Source: Defluviitaleaceae bacterium (lineage in GTDB: Bacteria; Bacillota; Clostridia; Lachnospirales; WQUN01). Taken from it: 64,000 nucleotides of DNA. Location of the stretch: the NCBI GenBank assembly GCA_009780185.1, contig WRAN01000013.1, positions 1 through 64,000 on the forward strand. Reading direction: 5' to 3'. Position numbers and translations under genes: made by a program. The notes beneath the pieces are model-generated. The model searched no databases, was not told the origin of the DNA, and saw nothing but the letters and a program-made list of their open reading frames with translations. Every line of letters begins with the position of its first letter. Positions within the stretch are counted from its first letter, which is position 1. Shown here piece after piece: positions 9,094-17,576 of this stretch.

Positions 9094-10623
9094 CTATTTA
9101 AATCTCTTCTTAACTAAAAAGCCAAGTTTTCTAAAGCCCATTTGGAACCGCTGTCTGTAATTAAATATTCGGTGCCACATCAGCAATCGGCGTGGGTTTT
9201 TCTTCAATTTCTCATTCTTCAAGGCTCTTCGTATAATCCCCTCCCCTGCGGGGAATTGAGTCAGATAAATAAGAGTATACCAGTACACCTTTTCACTATT
9301 GTTGGCACCATGGCCTTGACGCCACCATGCCATGGAGTGATACTGCTCTTTTAGAGGCCGACTTTGCTCTGCTCGGATTTCTTCCCAAGTCTTTACTCCG
9401 CGCCCTACCGCGATTTCCTCAATAGGGGTCCCTGGTAAAAAGCTTAACCCGTGTAACTGTAAAGTAAAAGGCTTGGATAAGCTGCGGCACAGATTTAAAG
9501 TCTCTTTTAAATCCTCTTCCGTTTCAAATGGGTGCCCGAGAATAAAATCGTATATTACCATGGGCACCTTAGCTTCAGAAAGGATTCTTGAGCACTCTAG
9601 TATTTCTTCTTGTTTTTCATTTCTGGTATAGATTTCTTTTCTTATTTTGGGGCATCCGCTTTGTACCCCTATTACTATCTTGGAAAGCCCTGCTGATACC
9701 AGGTCTTTTATTCCGGGATTTGCGCTTAACCTTGGATGGCCCCATACCTCAAAAGGTAGTGCCACATTCTTCTTATACTCTGAAGTAAATTCTGCAATCC
9801 ATTCCTTGTTCCAGGGAAAAATTTCATCCCAAAACCGTAAAAGTTGTACACCGGGATTTTGTTTTCTTACATTAGCGATTTCCGACATAACATCCCCAAC
9901 ACTACGTTGGCGAATAAACGGCCCTTTGCCTTTGTACAAATCCCGTATACTGCTATTGGAACAATAGGAACAGCGGTTAGGGCAGCCTCTGGATGTTGTA
10001 AGCTCATATCTATGGCTTGCCACCTCAGGGTCACCATGGATTATTTTGTCATTATTAATATAGTACATATTCTTACCGCCAAAATCTGGATGAGGAAGGC
10101 GGTCAAGGTCTTTTATAAGAGGGCGAATTGGGTTAAGCTGCGGGCCGTCAGGAGTGTTAATACATATACCCTCAATATGGTCATAGGGCTTCCCGTCGCG
10201 AAGGGCATTGGTAAATTCGATTATAGTCTCTTCGCTTTCCCCTCTAAACACCACATCCGCCAGCTTTAGGCACTCTTCTGGGAAAAGTGTAGCGTAAGCG
10301 CCACCGATAAGTATAGGCACCCCGGAAATTTCCCTTATTTTTTTTACGATATTTTCCACAACATTCAAATAGAAGGAACACATAATACTAAGGCCAATAT
10401 ATCCCGGCTTAAGCTCGGCTATAGTCTTATACAAAAGCTCATATTCTGTAGGGGTAGGCTCGTCTACATTATAGCTGTTAAAGGATTTTAGAAAGATTAG
10501 ACTGGGTTCATACCCATGGTTTTTTAGGGTAGATGAAAGGTAACGAATACCCAGAAGATTTGTGTCATACAACCCAATAAAAAGCGGGTGCAGATTCTTG
10601 TCAGTTTTCATATTTAAATTCAT
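9094..10623 (-). CDS. B12-binding-domain radical SAM protein
   Basis: 509-aa protein of the BchE-like radical SAM class. An N-terminal cobalamin-binding-like Rossmann domain (GLYDTNLLGIRYLSSTLKNHG to DVVFRGESEETI) precedes a radical SAM core with Cys214-x3-Cys218-x2-Cys221 (TSRGCPNRCSYCSNSS). Such proteins catalyse methylations or ring rearrangements; the substrate is unknown. The frame continues upstream of the chosen ATG for 45 codons that encode a piece of an unrelated dehydrogenase, treated here as a separate remnant. ATG 10611 is an alternative start; neither is ideally placed behind AAGGAGG (1 or 13 bases). No operon partner is visible. Confidence 0.8.
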   Translation of the reverse strand: MNLNMKTDKNLHPLFIGLYDTNLLGIRYLSSTLKNHGYEPSLIFLKSFNSYNVDEPTPTEYELLYKTIAELKPGYIGLSIMCSFYLNVVENIVKKIREISGVPILIGGAYATLFPEECLKLADVVFRGESEETIIEFTNALRDGKPYDHIEGICINTPDGPQLNPIRPLIKDLDRLPHPDFGGKNMYYINNDKIIHGDPEVASHRYELTTSRGCPNRCSYCSNSSIRDLYKGKGPFIRQRSVGDVMSEIANVRKQNPGVQLLRFWDEIFPWNKEWIAEFTSEYKKNVALPFEVWGHPRLSANPGIKDLVSAGLSKIVIGVQSGCPKIRKEIYTRNEKQEEILECSRILSEAKVPMVIYDFILGHPFETEEDLKETLNLCRSLSKPFTLQLHGLSFLPGTPIEEIAVGRGVKTWEEIRAEQSRPLKEQYHSMAWWRQGHGANNSEKVYWYTLIYLTQFPAGEGIIRRALKNEKLKKNPRRLLMWHRIFNYRQRFQMGFRKLGFLVKKRFK

Positions 10624-10758
10624 GCCTCCTTCATTGGCGGAACATTTAAAACCGGCGCGACTATTATCGCATAAAAACATCACCATTTGTGCAATATCTT
10701 CCGGGCACCCTACCCGGCCTGCCGGATGCTGTTTTTTGTCTTCTATGCTTTGCCCCAA
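10624..10758 (-). pseudogene. C-terminal remnant of a short-chain dehydrogenase/reductase
   Basis: The 45 codons preceding and in frame with the radical SAM gene encode HPAGRVGCPEDIAQMVMFLC then a degraded GG end. This is the C-terminal signature of SDR oxidoreductases (PxGRxGxPEDIAxxVxFL). The Rossmann nucleotide-binding part and catalytic YxxxK are missing. The frame closes at 10801, and a palindromic repeat element begins at 10806, so the rest was probably lost when the element or a deletion removed it. Confidence 0.75.
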
Positions 10759-10805
10759 ATATACCTTACAGCTATATAATAGTACACCCTTCGCCGTATA
10801 TCAAA

Positions 10806-10923
10806 CTATAGCGAACGACTTTCGAAATCGTGATTGCGCGTCAGGCAAAATCGCCAAAAAACGCTTGCTTCGCGTTTTTAGGTGCCCTCCTTCAATCACG
10901 TTTCTCAATGTCATTCGCTATAG
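10806..10923. repeat. 118-bp palindromic repeat element with CTATAGCGAA ends (MITE-like)
   Basis: Terminal inverted repeats of about 30 bases begin CTATAGCGAA and end TTCGCTATAG. An inner hairpin is built from AAAAACGC and GCGTTTTT. No coding capacity. It lies between the SDR remnant and the BlaI promoter. Shorter elements with the same ends occur at 20327, 40412 and 62034. Confidence 0.75.
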
Positions 10924-10930
10924 ATGCCAG

Positions 10931-10978
10931 TTGACATAATACAAAGTATATGGCAATATCTCACTACACGCGTAGTGA
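10931..10978 (+). promoter_or_regulatory. Promoter and BlaI-type operator of the blaI-M56-ABC operon
   Basis: TTGACA at 10931-10936, a 17-base spacer and CAATAT at 10954-10959 form a sigma-70-type promoter. Just downstream is the dyad TCACTACACGCGTAGTGA (10961-10978), with seven-base perfect arms containing ACTAC/GTAGT like BlaI/MecI boxes. A repressor bound there would block transcription start, implying autoregulation by the adjacent BlaI gene. Confidence 0.7.
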
Positions 10979-10997
10979 AAATGAAAGGAGAAATTAC

Positions 10998-11357
10998 ATG
11001 GATTTAAAACTAAGCGATTCAGAGCTAGCCATAATGGAAATCCTCTGGGCCAATGGCGAAACCCGCGCAACGGTCATTGCAGATATTGCAAAAGCGAAAT
11101 ATGACTGGGAAAAGAACACAGGATACACATTCCTTCACCGCCTTATAAAAAAGGGCGCAATAACAAGGCGTGACCCCGGTTTTTACTGCAAGGCTACTTG
11201 CGAACGTGATTCCCTACTAGCCCAGGAAGCTAGAGATGTGGTAAGCAAACGCTATAGCGGCTCTATTGGCCAGTTTGTGTCAGCTTTTTTTGGAGGCAAG
11301 GCTATTTCGCCAGAGGAAAAGGAACAGCTCCAAAATTTGATTAATAAGCAGAATTAA
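10998..11357 (+). CDS. BlaI/MecI/CopY family transcriptional repressor
   Basis: 119-aa winged-helix repressor. MDLKLSDSELAIMEILWANG begins the domain; the recognition region is YTFLHRLIKKGAITRRDPG. The C-terminal helices provide dimerisation and the site normally cleaved when the paired M56 sensor is activated. The ATG at 10998 follows AAAGGAG at eight bases. It is the first gene of an operon with an M56 metallopeptidase and ABC genes, so it probably represses the operon through the dyad at 10961 until the membrane peptidase relieves it. Confidence 0.9.
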   Translation: MDLKLSDSELAIMEILWANGETRATVIADIAKAKYDWEKNTGYTFLHRLIKKGAITRRDPGFYCKATCERDSLLAQEARDVVSKRYSGSIGQFVSAFFGGKAISPEEKEQLQNLINKQN

Positions 11358-11387
11358 TACCGGTTCCAATTAATTTGGAATCAGTAT
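11357..11387. repeat. Palindromic repeat ATACCGGTTCCAA-type, copy 1
   Basis: ATACCGGTTCCAATT and its near-complement TTTGGAATCAGTAT form a hairpin between blaI and the M56 gene. A related palindrome (ATACCGATTCC with its complement) lies at 24801-24827, so this is a dispersed repeat and not a site specific to this operon. Confidence 0.6.
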
Positions 11388-11449
11388 AAAATGTTACTTT
11401 TCAGGTTTTTACATTATCATCAAAACCGGAATAGATAGGGGAAATAGCC

Positions 11450-12499
11450 ATGTCATTTGTTGAAACATATTTATTTATGAGCCTGACCGGTAGTGTAATG
11501 ATAGTTGCCATCATGTTTATCCGGCCACTACTTAAACGATGGAAGACTTTTGGTATATTGCAGCTTTTGTGGATTGCAGCCTGTGTGATGCTTTTGACTC
11601 CTTTACGCATTCCATCTCCTATTAATATTTATAACGTCTTTGTGGGTTTTCATTTATACGGAGCTCCCTCCCAAGCCAATCTTCAAGGATCGACTTTATT
11701 GCCGGCATATGTTTTAACAACATGGCAGACAGGGGTTTTAGTCGCCCTTATTTATGCCGCTGTTTCAGCCCTGTTTTTACACAGGCGGTTTAAAGATGCC
11801 ATCCCCAGAGCTGATTTAAATGCGCTTATTGGTAAGAAAAATAGAGTTTTTATATCTTCACACACATCGGGGCCTTTGACCTATGGAGTTTTTCGCCCTC
11901 GCATAATTCTGCCTATGTCAATTAGTGGGATGGACGAAGATGCCCTGGAATTTATGCTGCTACATGAGCTTCAACATATCCGCAGCAAGGATGCGCTGAT
12001 TAATGTGCTATGGATTTTCGCATTATGCCTTCATTGGTTTAATCCATTTGTATGGCTTGGTTGGGTTTATCTTCGCCGTGACATGGAGGCGAAATGTGAC
12101 GCTAAGGTACTAAAGCATATAGGAGCCGAGTGTCGGGCGGGATATGCGCAAGCGTTACTTAACATGGTTCCCGTTAAGCAGATGGTCCTCCCCTTGTCAT
12201 TCGGCTCATCTTCTGCCGCGTGCAGAATCAAGGGGATTCTTTCCTACCATCCAGCCAAAAGACGTAATGTTATTGCATCCTTTGCGGTAATGCTTTGCTG
12301 CTTGATACTCTTCACTTCCGCCCCCACCATTTCTATGACCGCAGAATCCGTGATGGTTACAAGGGTTATATCTGTTTCCACATATCCAGGTGATTTTGTT
12401 ATTCATTTTAGCAGTGCTGAACATGCACATACATCCACTTATATCCGAATTGGTACATTTTTTTCCAGTATTGAAGGAGAAATTGACTATGAAAATTGA
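11450..12499 (+). CDS. M56 family metallopeptidase (BlaR1/MecR1-like, no penicillin-sensor domain)
   Basis: 349-aa membrane zinc peptidase. Several TM helices surround the active site HELQH (172-176), preceded by the family motif GPLTYGVFRPRIILP. In the BlaR1/MecR1 paradigm this domain cleaves the partner BlaI repressor. The protein ends shortly after the last TM region, with only about 60 residues outside, so the beta-lactam-binding domain of BlaR1 is absent and the signal must be something else. The next ABC ATPase gene overlaps its last codons by 11 bases, tying the sensor to an exporter-type complex. Confidence 0.9.
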   Translation: MSFVETYLFMSLTGSVMIVAIMFIRPLLKRWKTFGILQLLWIAACVMLLTPLRIPSPINIYNVFVGFHLYGAPSQANLQGSTLLPAYVLTTWQTGVLVALIYAAVSALFLHRRFKDAIPRADLNALIGKKNRVFISSHTSGPLTYGVFRPRIILPMSISGMDEDALEFMLLHELQHIRSKDALINVLWIFALCLHWFNPFVWLGWVYLRRDMEAKCDAKVLKHIGAECRAGYAQALLNMVPVKQMVLPLSFGSSSAACRIKGILSYHPAKRRNVIASFAVMLCCLILFTSAPTISMTAESVMVTRVISVSTYPGDFVIHFSSAEHAHTSTYIRIGTFFSSIEGEIDYEN

Positions 12500-13352
12500 A
12501 ATTAATGATATCTCAAAAACTTACGCATCAGGCAAACAAGCTCTCAAAAACATAAATATCCAAATGGAAAGCCCTAATCTAATTGGTATCCTAGGCCCAA
12601 ACGGCGCAGGGAAAACCACTTTAATGAAGCTGCTTATTGCCGGATTAACCCCCACTAGCGGTGAGATTCTGCTAGACGGAAAAAGACTTCTTTCCCAAGA
12701 AAAAGAATTGAAATCCAAACTAGGGTACCTACCCCAAAGCTTTGGACTGTTTGATGAGCTTACAGTTTGGCAGTTTATTGACTACATGGCAGCACTTAAA
12801 GATATTAAAGACAAAAGTGCTATCGAAACAGTACTAGAACAGGTTAATCTAACCAACCAGCGCAAAACCCGTATCCGCCGACTATCCGGCGGTATGCGTC
12901 AGCGTGTTGGCATTGCGCAGGCATTGCTGGGCAACCCACAATTGATTATCTTGGACGAACCCACTGTAGGCCTTGACCCGGAAGAGCGAGTGAAATTCCG
13001 CAATATTTTCTCAGAAATGGCGAGGGATAAAATTGTGTTGCTTTCAACCCATATCGTTGAAGACGTACAGTCTATTTGCAACCGGGTGCTGGTTCTTAAT
13101 GGTGGTAAAACCCTCTTTGATGGAGAGCCTGCCGACCTGGTTGCCAAAACCGCCGGGCATGTTGGTGTTTTCGTTTCTCAAATAGGCGAGCAGGTACCCA
13201 GGAACTGCCAAGTGGTTTCCAAAGTAAATACCGCCAAAGGAATCCAATGCCGAATTATTGCCAATGAGCTGCCCGATTTTGCAGAAGCTGCGGAGCCTAC
13301 ACTAGAGGACGCTTATCTCTATTGCACCCTGAAAGGCGGGGATGTTTTGTGA
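12489..13352 (+). CDS. ABC transporter ATP-binding protein
   Basis: 287-aa ATPase of the drug/peptide-export or ABC-2 type. Walker A GPNGAGKT near residue 36, signature LSGGMRQR, Walker B LIILDEPTVGLDP and H-loop STHIVEDV are all intact. The ATG at 12489 lies inside the M56 gene with a good ribosome site (GAAGGAGA). It overlaps the next gene by GTGA. It should energise the two permeases that follow. Confidence 0.93.
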   Translation: MKIEINDISKTYASGKQALKNINIQMESPNLIGILGPNGAGKTTLMKLLIAGLTPTSGEILLDGKRLLSQEKELKSKLGYLPQSFGLFDELTVWQFIDYMAALKDIKDKSAIETVLEQVNLTNQRKTRIRRLSGGMRQRVGIAQALLGNPQLIILDEPTVGLDPEERVKFRNIFSEMARDKIVLLSTHIVEDVQSICNRVLVLNGGKTLFDGEPADLVAKTAGHVGVFVSQIGEQVPRNCQVVSKVNTAKGIQCRIIANELPDFAEAAEPTLEDAYLYCTLKGGDVL

Positions 13353-15544
13353 TATTTTCTCATTACCGTGTAGAACTAAAACGTCTAGCCCTATCAAAAT
13401 TTACCTGGGTTGCCGCTGTCTTTAGCCTGTGCTCACCACTACTGGGATATTGGATGCAGCTTAGCAATCCTGATGTCATGACAGGGCAGTTTATCGCCAA
13501 TCCGGTACTGGCCGGAACCATAGTTGGAGCTGTTATTTGGGCACTCTTGATCATTGTGGAATCTAATCGGATATACCGCGCCCAGGCCAGTATGTTGATA
13601 GATGCTATTGCGTCGCCTCGTTCTATGGCACTGATTCGCGTAGCTGCTGTTATGACTTTTTCGGGATTGATATGGCTTCTTAGCTTGTTGATCTATCTGC
13701 CTTACACCATGTTAAATCTTGGGTTTTTGTTTACCATTGACCTTTATGTACTCAGCTTTCTAGTGCTGATGCTGCCTACTTGGTGGATTTCTATTTTGTT
13801 TGCCTCTGCTCTTAGTCAGATTTCCCAGCGTATCGAGCTTACAGGGCTGTTATATGCTTTTCTTGTATTTTTCAGCTTTAGCGGATTCATATCCAATAAT
13901 TTATTTGGTACATGGCTAAACCCTATCGTGCTTACATTTTCTGACGGGTTTTCCAGTCTTTATTTTCTACGTATAGCCTTTTATACCCGACTTTTATGGC
14001 TGACTATTTCTGGTGGACTCTGGGTATTTTCATTGCTGTGTATTCGCAAATATCAGAAAAATATATTCGGTTCTTTTTGGATTGGGATTAGGAAGGCGTA
14101 TATCCCTGCGGCGGCTGGGTTGCTTTTCTTTGCAGGGGTTTTCTTATGGATTAATCAACCCTTTGTAGACCATGGCCCGGCAGAGTTTATTTTCGAAGAC
14201 TTCGTAAGTCCATCCAGGGATAACTTTAGAGCACCAATATCGGAAGTTACCTACCGATTGTCTCCAAACACGTCAACAGGCCGACTTCATGGTGTTGCTG
14301 AGTTTAATGCAGAAGGAGCAAGACAGGGGACAAGTGGTTCATCCAGTATCTGGCTCAACCCTGGATATCGAATTATTTCTATTGAATATGACAACAACAA
14401 AGCTGATTTTACTACCACCCCCTATATCATAAGGGATGCCAGACGGACAGACTTCACAACAACTGAATCATGGCAAACCCTACGCATCACGTATGAGGGT
14501 TTTCCTACAATGATTCGTGCCTTTGCCCCTCACAACTGGGGCAATGAAATTAATCGCAGAAATATCACACTCAACAACGCTTCATCAATTCCTACTGTAA
14601 GTGGCCTCTCCATCCCTGTATCTTTCAATCTGGAGCTGGCGTTACCTAGTAATATGATTCCTGTTATCAACCACAGACTGATTGATGATTATATTACCCT
14701 TACATGCGGCACAAATATTTGGAACGCAACAATTGACGGCTCAAGCCTACGGATTAACGCCGCTGACTACATGGTAGAATCCTTTGTAGCCGCTGATATG
14801 AATGTAGATTTTATCTTCAGCCGCCAATATCAGGCCATCATGGAGGAATATAATATCTCCGGAGAAATAGCCGAGGTACTGGACTTCTTTACCCAGCGCC
14901 TTGGGCCGCTGCACTGGGCGCATCTTCCCAGCCTTTCTATGCTTCAAAGCAGTGCTCTTATGTTTGGAGGTATTGCCGGGGATGGCTTTGTCGAATGGGG
15001 TGAAAGTATTTTCACCGTAAGCAATCTGGATAATCCACTACAAGGCACCAATGCCGCAGAGGTATTTGTACATGAAATGGTGCATATGTGGTGGGGCGGC
15101 CTTGGCGTATTTAGTGGTTGGGGCGAAAGCGGCGATATATGGTCTGACGAAGGCTTGACGGTTTACTATACCTATAGGTTTTTTAAATATCGCTACGGAG
15201 AAGAACACGCCAGGCAGCACTTTGTTGACGCATGGCAGGCCGCTGTAGATATCCAAAATAGATGCTTCTACTCCCGCAATCCAGAATTTTTGGATAGGCT
15301 GCCAGAGATGTACTGTGCACAGATTAACAACCGCAACAGAGGCACAAACCTATACGCCCGTATGCCTTTGATGATTCTTCGGGCTGAAGAATTAGTAGGC
15401 GGGCCAGAACAGATGGATGAACTTATGCGCCATGTACAGCAGCAATTTTCCGGAAATGGTATGAACAGACCTTTCACATTCCAAGACTTCCTTGATGCTG
15501 TCGGCCTTAGTGAGGAGGATATAAACCTTGACTACCCAATTTAA
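13349..15544 (+). CDS. ABC-2 permease fused to an M1-type aminopeptidase domain
   Basis: 731-aa membrane protein. The first 270 or so residues contain about six TM helices of an ABC-2 permease half. The large C-terminal part resembles M1 zinc aminopeptidases: HEMVH at 575-579 and a downstream DEG glutamate, although the gap is 21 residues in place of the usual 18. The catalytic domain follows a last TM helix (ending near residue 270), so it is probably outside the membrane. Start is GTG 13349, overlapping the ATPase stop. Similar permease-M1 fusions are known in Firmicutes ABC operons; their substrates are not established. Confidence 0.85.
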   Translation: MIFSHYRVELKRLALSKFTWVAAVFSLCSPLLGYWMQLSNPDVMTGQFIANPVLAGTIVGAVIWALLIIVESNRIYRAQASMLIDAIASPRSMALIRVAAVMTFSGLIWLLSLLIYLPYTMLNLGFLFTIDLYVLSFLVLMLPTWWISILFASALSQISQRIELTGLLYAFLVFFSFSGFISNNLFGTWLNPIVLTFSDGFSSLYFLRIAFYTRLLWLTISGGLWVFSLLCIRKYQKNIFGSFWIGIRKAYIPAAAGLLFFAGVFLWINQPFVDHGPAEFIFEDFVSPSRDNFRAPISEVTYRLSPNTSTGRLHGVAEFNAEGARQGTSGSSSIWLNPGYRIISIEYDNNKADFTTTPYIIRDARRTDFTTTESWQTLRITYEGFPTMIRAFAPHNWGNEINRRNITLNNASSIPTVSGLSIPVSFNLELALPSNMIPVINHRLIDDYITLTCGTNIWNATIDGSSLRINAADYMVESFVAADMNVDFIFSRQYQAIMEEYNISGEIAEVLDFFTQRLGPLHWAHLPSLSMLQSSALMFGGIAGDGFVEWGESIFTVSNLDNPLQGTNAAEVFVHEMVHMWWGGLGVFSGWGESGDIWSDEGLTVYYTYRFFKYRYGEEHARQHFVDAWQAAVDIQNRCFYSRNPEFLDRLPEMYCAQINNRNRGTNLYARMPLMILRAEELVGGPEQMDELMRHVQQQFSGNGMNRPFTFQDFLDAVGLSEEDINLDYPI

Positions 15545-16262
15545 ATACGAGCTAAAGCGGCTGTTGTTAAACAAATTTTATATCAGTCTTCTTATAATCA
15601 ACGGCATCTTTGCCTGGTATGTACTGTCTTCTGACATAATACTGGGTGTGGCCTTTACCGCTCCGTTTTCCTCATGGAGCTTTGGTGCGTATCTTGCGTC
15701 GGTTATGCCTATGGCAATACTCACAACATTGTTTTTACTTAGCTTTTATTATTCTAAAAATGAAAAGCAAGTGGAGGTACTAACCATGGCTACACCTGTA
15801 AACAGGGTTAAATATTCACTGATACGGGGTACCGCTGTCACATTAGGGTTTTTGCTCATATGCATTGTGGCAATTGCACTAAGCATATTTTTCTATGCTA
15901 CTTTCTTTGGATATCTAGATTTTGCCGTATTTATCTTGCCTGCAATTATAACAATAGTACCTGGTTTTATTTTCTTTATGGGATTAGGCAGCTTTGCCGG
16001 GAGGATTCATTCTGGGTTTTTGTATGCCCTGATTCCGGCTTCATTTTTAATGAGTTTTTTTCAGCGTCCTTTTATTTTGGATATTTTCGGTGGCGGATTT
16101 TATAATAATTTTCCTCTGACATTACCTATTGGTGTTGATGGGGAACCCGCTTTTATGCTTAGTGGGGCCTTTATTGCGGTCCGGGTGCTTTTGGTTATAA
16201 TTGGGGGGATTTTATGGGCGATTAGTCTTAAATCTTCCCTCCAAGGTATAAAGAATCAGTAA
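15528..16262 (+). CDS. ABC-2 family membrane permease
   Basis: 244-aa protein with about six TM helices, beginning TTQFKYELKRLLLNKFY like the start of its neighbour (VELKRLALSKFTW). It has no peptidase domain and probably forms a heterodimer with the fused permease. It starts with TTG at 15528 after GAGGAGGA, within the end of the preceding gene. It is the last gene of the BlaI-M56-ABC operon. Confidence 0.85.
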   Translation: MTTQFKYELKRLLLNKFYISLLIINGIFAWYVLSSDIILGVAFTAPFSSWSFGAYLASVMPMAILTTLFLLSFYYSKNEKQVEVLTMATPVNRVKYSLIRGTAVTLGFLLICIVAIALSIFFYATFFGYLDFAVFILPAIITIVPGFIFFMGLGSFAGRIHSGFLYALIPASFLMSFFQRPFILDIFGGGFYNNFPLTLPIGVDGEPAFMLSGAFIAVRVLLVIIGGILWAISLKSSLQGIKNQ

Positions 16263-16352
16263 AAAGGCGTAATAATGAACTTGATATGATTATCAGTTTG
16301 AATTTTAGGCTACAAACCGATAAAAATAACCACACCAATGGAGGTATACAAG

Positions 16353-16877
16353 GTGGAAAAAATCATTATTTCAAATGTAAGCGAGATAGGACGCAAATGG
16401 GATTCAAATTTGGAATGGGGAGTATTTCAATCTGGCCCCAACAGCAAGCAAAAACATCCGCCAGAATTTTTAAGAAGCACTGTATGCACTCCATTCTCAA
16501 CAGGTAGCAAACTTGAAGTATATTTTTATACAATACTGCTGGGAAAATCTAGTTGCCCATATCACTATCATACAGCTAACGAAGAAATATTTTATATAAC
16601 GAGCGGACATGGAATTTTAAGAACGCCAGAAGGCGACAAAGCTGTGTCTGAGGGCGATGTCATTGTTATGCCCGCCAATGAAAATGGGGCGCATAAGCTG
16701 ACTAATACTTCAGATGTTCCCTTAATATATCTCGAAGTCAAAACGGCGACTACGCCGGAGGTATGTGTACAACCAGATTCAGAAAAAGCAGTAATTATTG
16801 CCCCTCCAAAATTCTTCGCAAAAACGTATAAGATTGACTCTGATGTAAATTATCTTGACGGCGAAGACTATCCCTAA
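16353..16877 (+). CDS. Cupin domain protein
   Basis: 174-aa protein with a single cupin barrel (about 60-140). Metal-site histidines are in PYHYHTANEE and the second motif is GDVIVMPANENGAHKLTN. It may be a metal-dependent isomerase, dioxygenase or sugar-binding protein; the sequence does not decide. Start is GTG 16353, eight bases after GGAGG; the ATG at 16338 overlaps that ribosome site and is rejected. Confidence 0.8.
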   Translation: MEKIIISNVSEIGRKWDSNLEWGVFQSGPNSKQKHPPEFLRSTVCTPFSTGSKLEVYFYTILLGKSSCPYHYHTANEEIFYITSGHGILRTPEGDKAVSEGDVIVMPANENGAHKLTNTSDVPLIYLEVKTATTPEVCVQPDSEKAVIIAPPKFFAKTYKIDSDVNYLDGEDYP

Positions 16878-17049
16878 CAGACATTTTTTCGAAGCCAGAA
16901 CCTTTATACGAAACCTATATAATCGTGTGAAGATTCTGGTTTCGTGTTTAAGTGCCGCACAAAGTGTGCAGATGAAAGCGAGTTATTTTAGCAAGCGTAT
17001 CGTTTATTGTGCAAACTTACATGAAGATCATATCTCAATAACTTAAAAA

Positions 17050-17148
17050 GCCCAGGAAACATGGCATTTCTGACTGTCGGCAATTGTATCAAAGCTAATG
17101 TCAATACCGGGTTGTTAACGTCGAGGTGAATACAATCGCACGTTAGTT
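17050..17148. repeat. Intergenic repeat with CAATTGTAT...ATACAAT ends, copy A
   Basis: The 60-base core from CAATTGTATCAAA to ATACAATCGCA aligns without gaps to a second copy at 19167-19226, at about 70% identity. The ends are inverted repeats. Flanking upstream bases (CAGGAAACA against CAGGAATCA) are also similar. The copies bracket a toxin-antitoxin pair and a deaminase gene. No coding sequence is supported. Confidence 0.55.
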
Positions 17149-17164
17149 TTCGCCCCGGATAGTA

Positions 17165-17188
17165 GGGTGCAAAGTTTTGCACCCTTTT
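17165..17188 (+). terminator. Hairpin terminator upstream of the toxin-antitoxin promoter
   Basis: GGGTGCAAA-GT-TTTGCACCC is a perfect nine-base stem followed by TTTT. It would insulate the downstream promoter from read-through. The segment TTTTGCACCC is repeated directly after it. Confidence 0.65.
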
Positions 17189-17203
17189 GCACCCATAAAA
17201 CAA

Positions 17204-17232
17204 TTGACAATGCAATGAAATTTCAATACAAT
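17204..17232 (+). promoter_or_regulatory. Sigma-70-type promoter of the RelB/PIN operon
   Basis: TTGACA (17204-17209), a 17-base spacer and TACAAT (17227-17232). The spacer contains the palindrome TGAAATTTCA, a plausible autoregulatory operator for the antitoxin. Confidence 0.75.
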
Positions 17233-17258
17233 GCAATAAAAAAGATTGGAGGATTATA

Positions 17259-17576
17259 ATGGCTCAAACTAATATCTCAATAAGGATTGACGAAGACATT
17301 AAAAAGGAAGCAGAAAGCCTTTTTGCAAATTTGGGGCTAACTTTGTCATCTGCAACCAATGTCTTTTTCCGGCAAGCTATACGGACACAGGGAATCCCTT
17401 TTCCTTTGTCGATGGCCACACCGCCGAATCAAACACGGGAAACCGTATTGTCAAGAGGATTGTCTGCTATGTATGAAGCTAATGAACAAGCAATAATCAA
17501 CGGAACATCTGAAATGGCACTGGATGAGATCAACGACATCATTAATGAATGCCGACAGGAAAGTAGAATGGCATGA
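17259..17576 (+). CDS. RelB/DinJ family antitoxin
   Basis: 105-aa protein whose N-terminus MAQTNISIRIDEDIKKEAES is a ribbon-helix-helix DNA-binding domain, as in DinJ/RelB. The rest would wrap the toxin. ATTGGAGG precedes the ATG. The stop overlaps the PIN toxin start by ATGA. Most RelB/DinJ proteins pair with RelE/YafQ toxins, so pairing with a PIN toxin is a mixed combination. Confidence 0.88.
   Translation: MAQTNISIRIDEDIKKEAESLFANLGLTLSSATNVFFRQAIRTQGIPFPLSMATPPNQTRETVLSRGLSAMYEANEQAIINGTSEMALDEINDIINECRQESRMA

Noticed and set aside
9142-10269. Several plus-strand frames across the B12 radical SAM gene
   Set aside because: They are antisense shadows of a gene with clear motifs on the other strand and lack ribosome sites.
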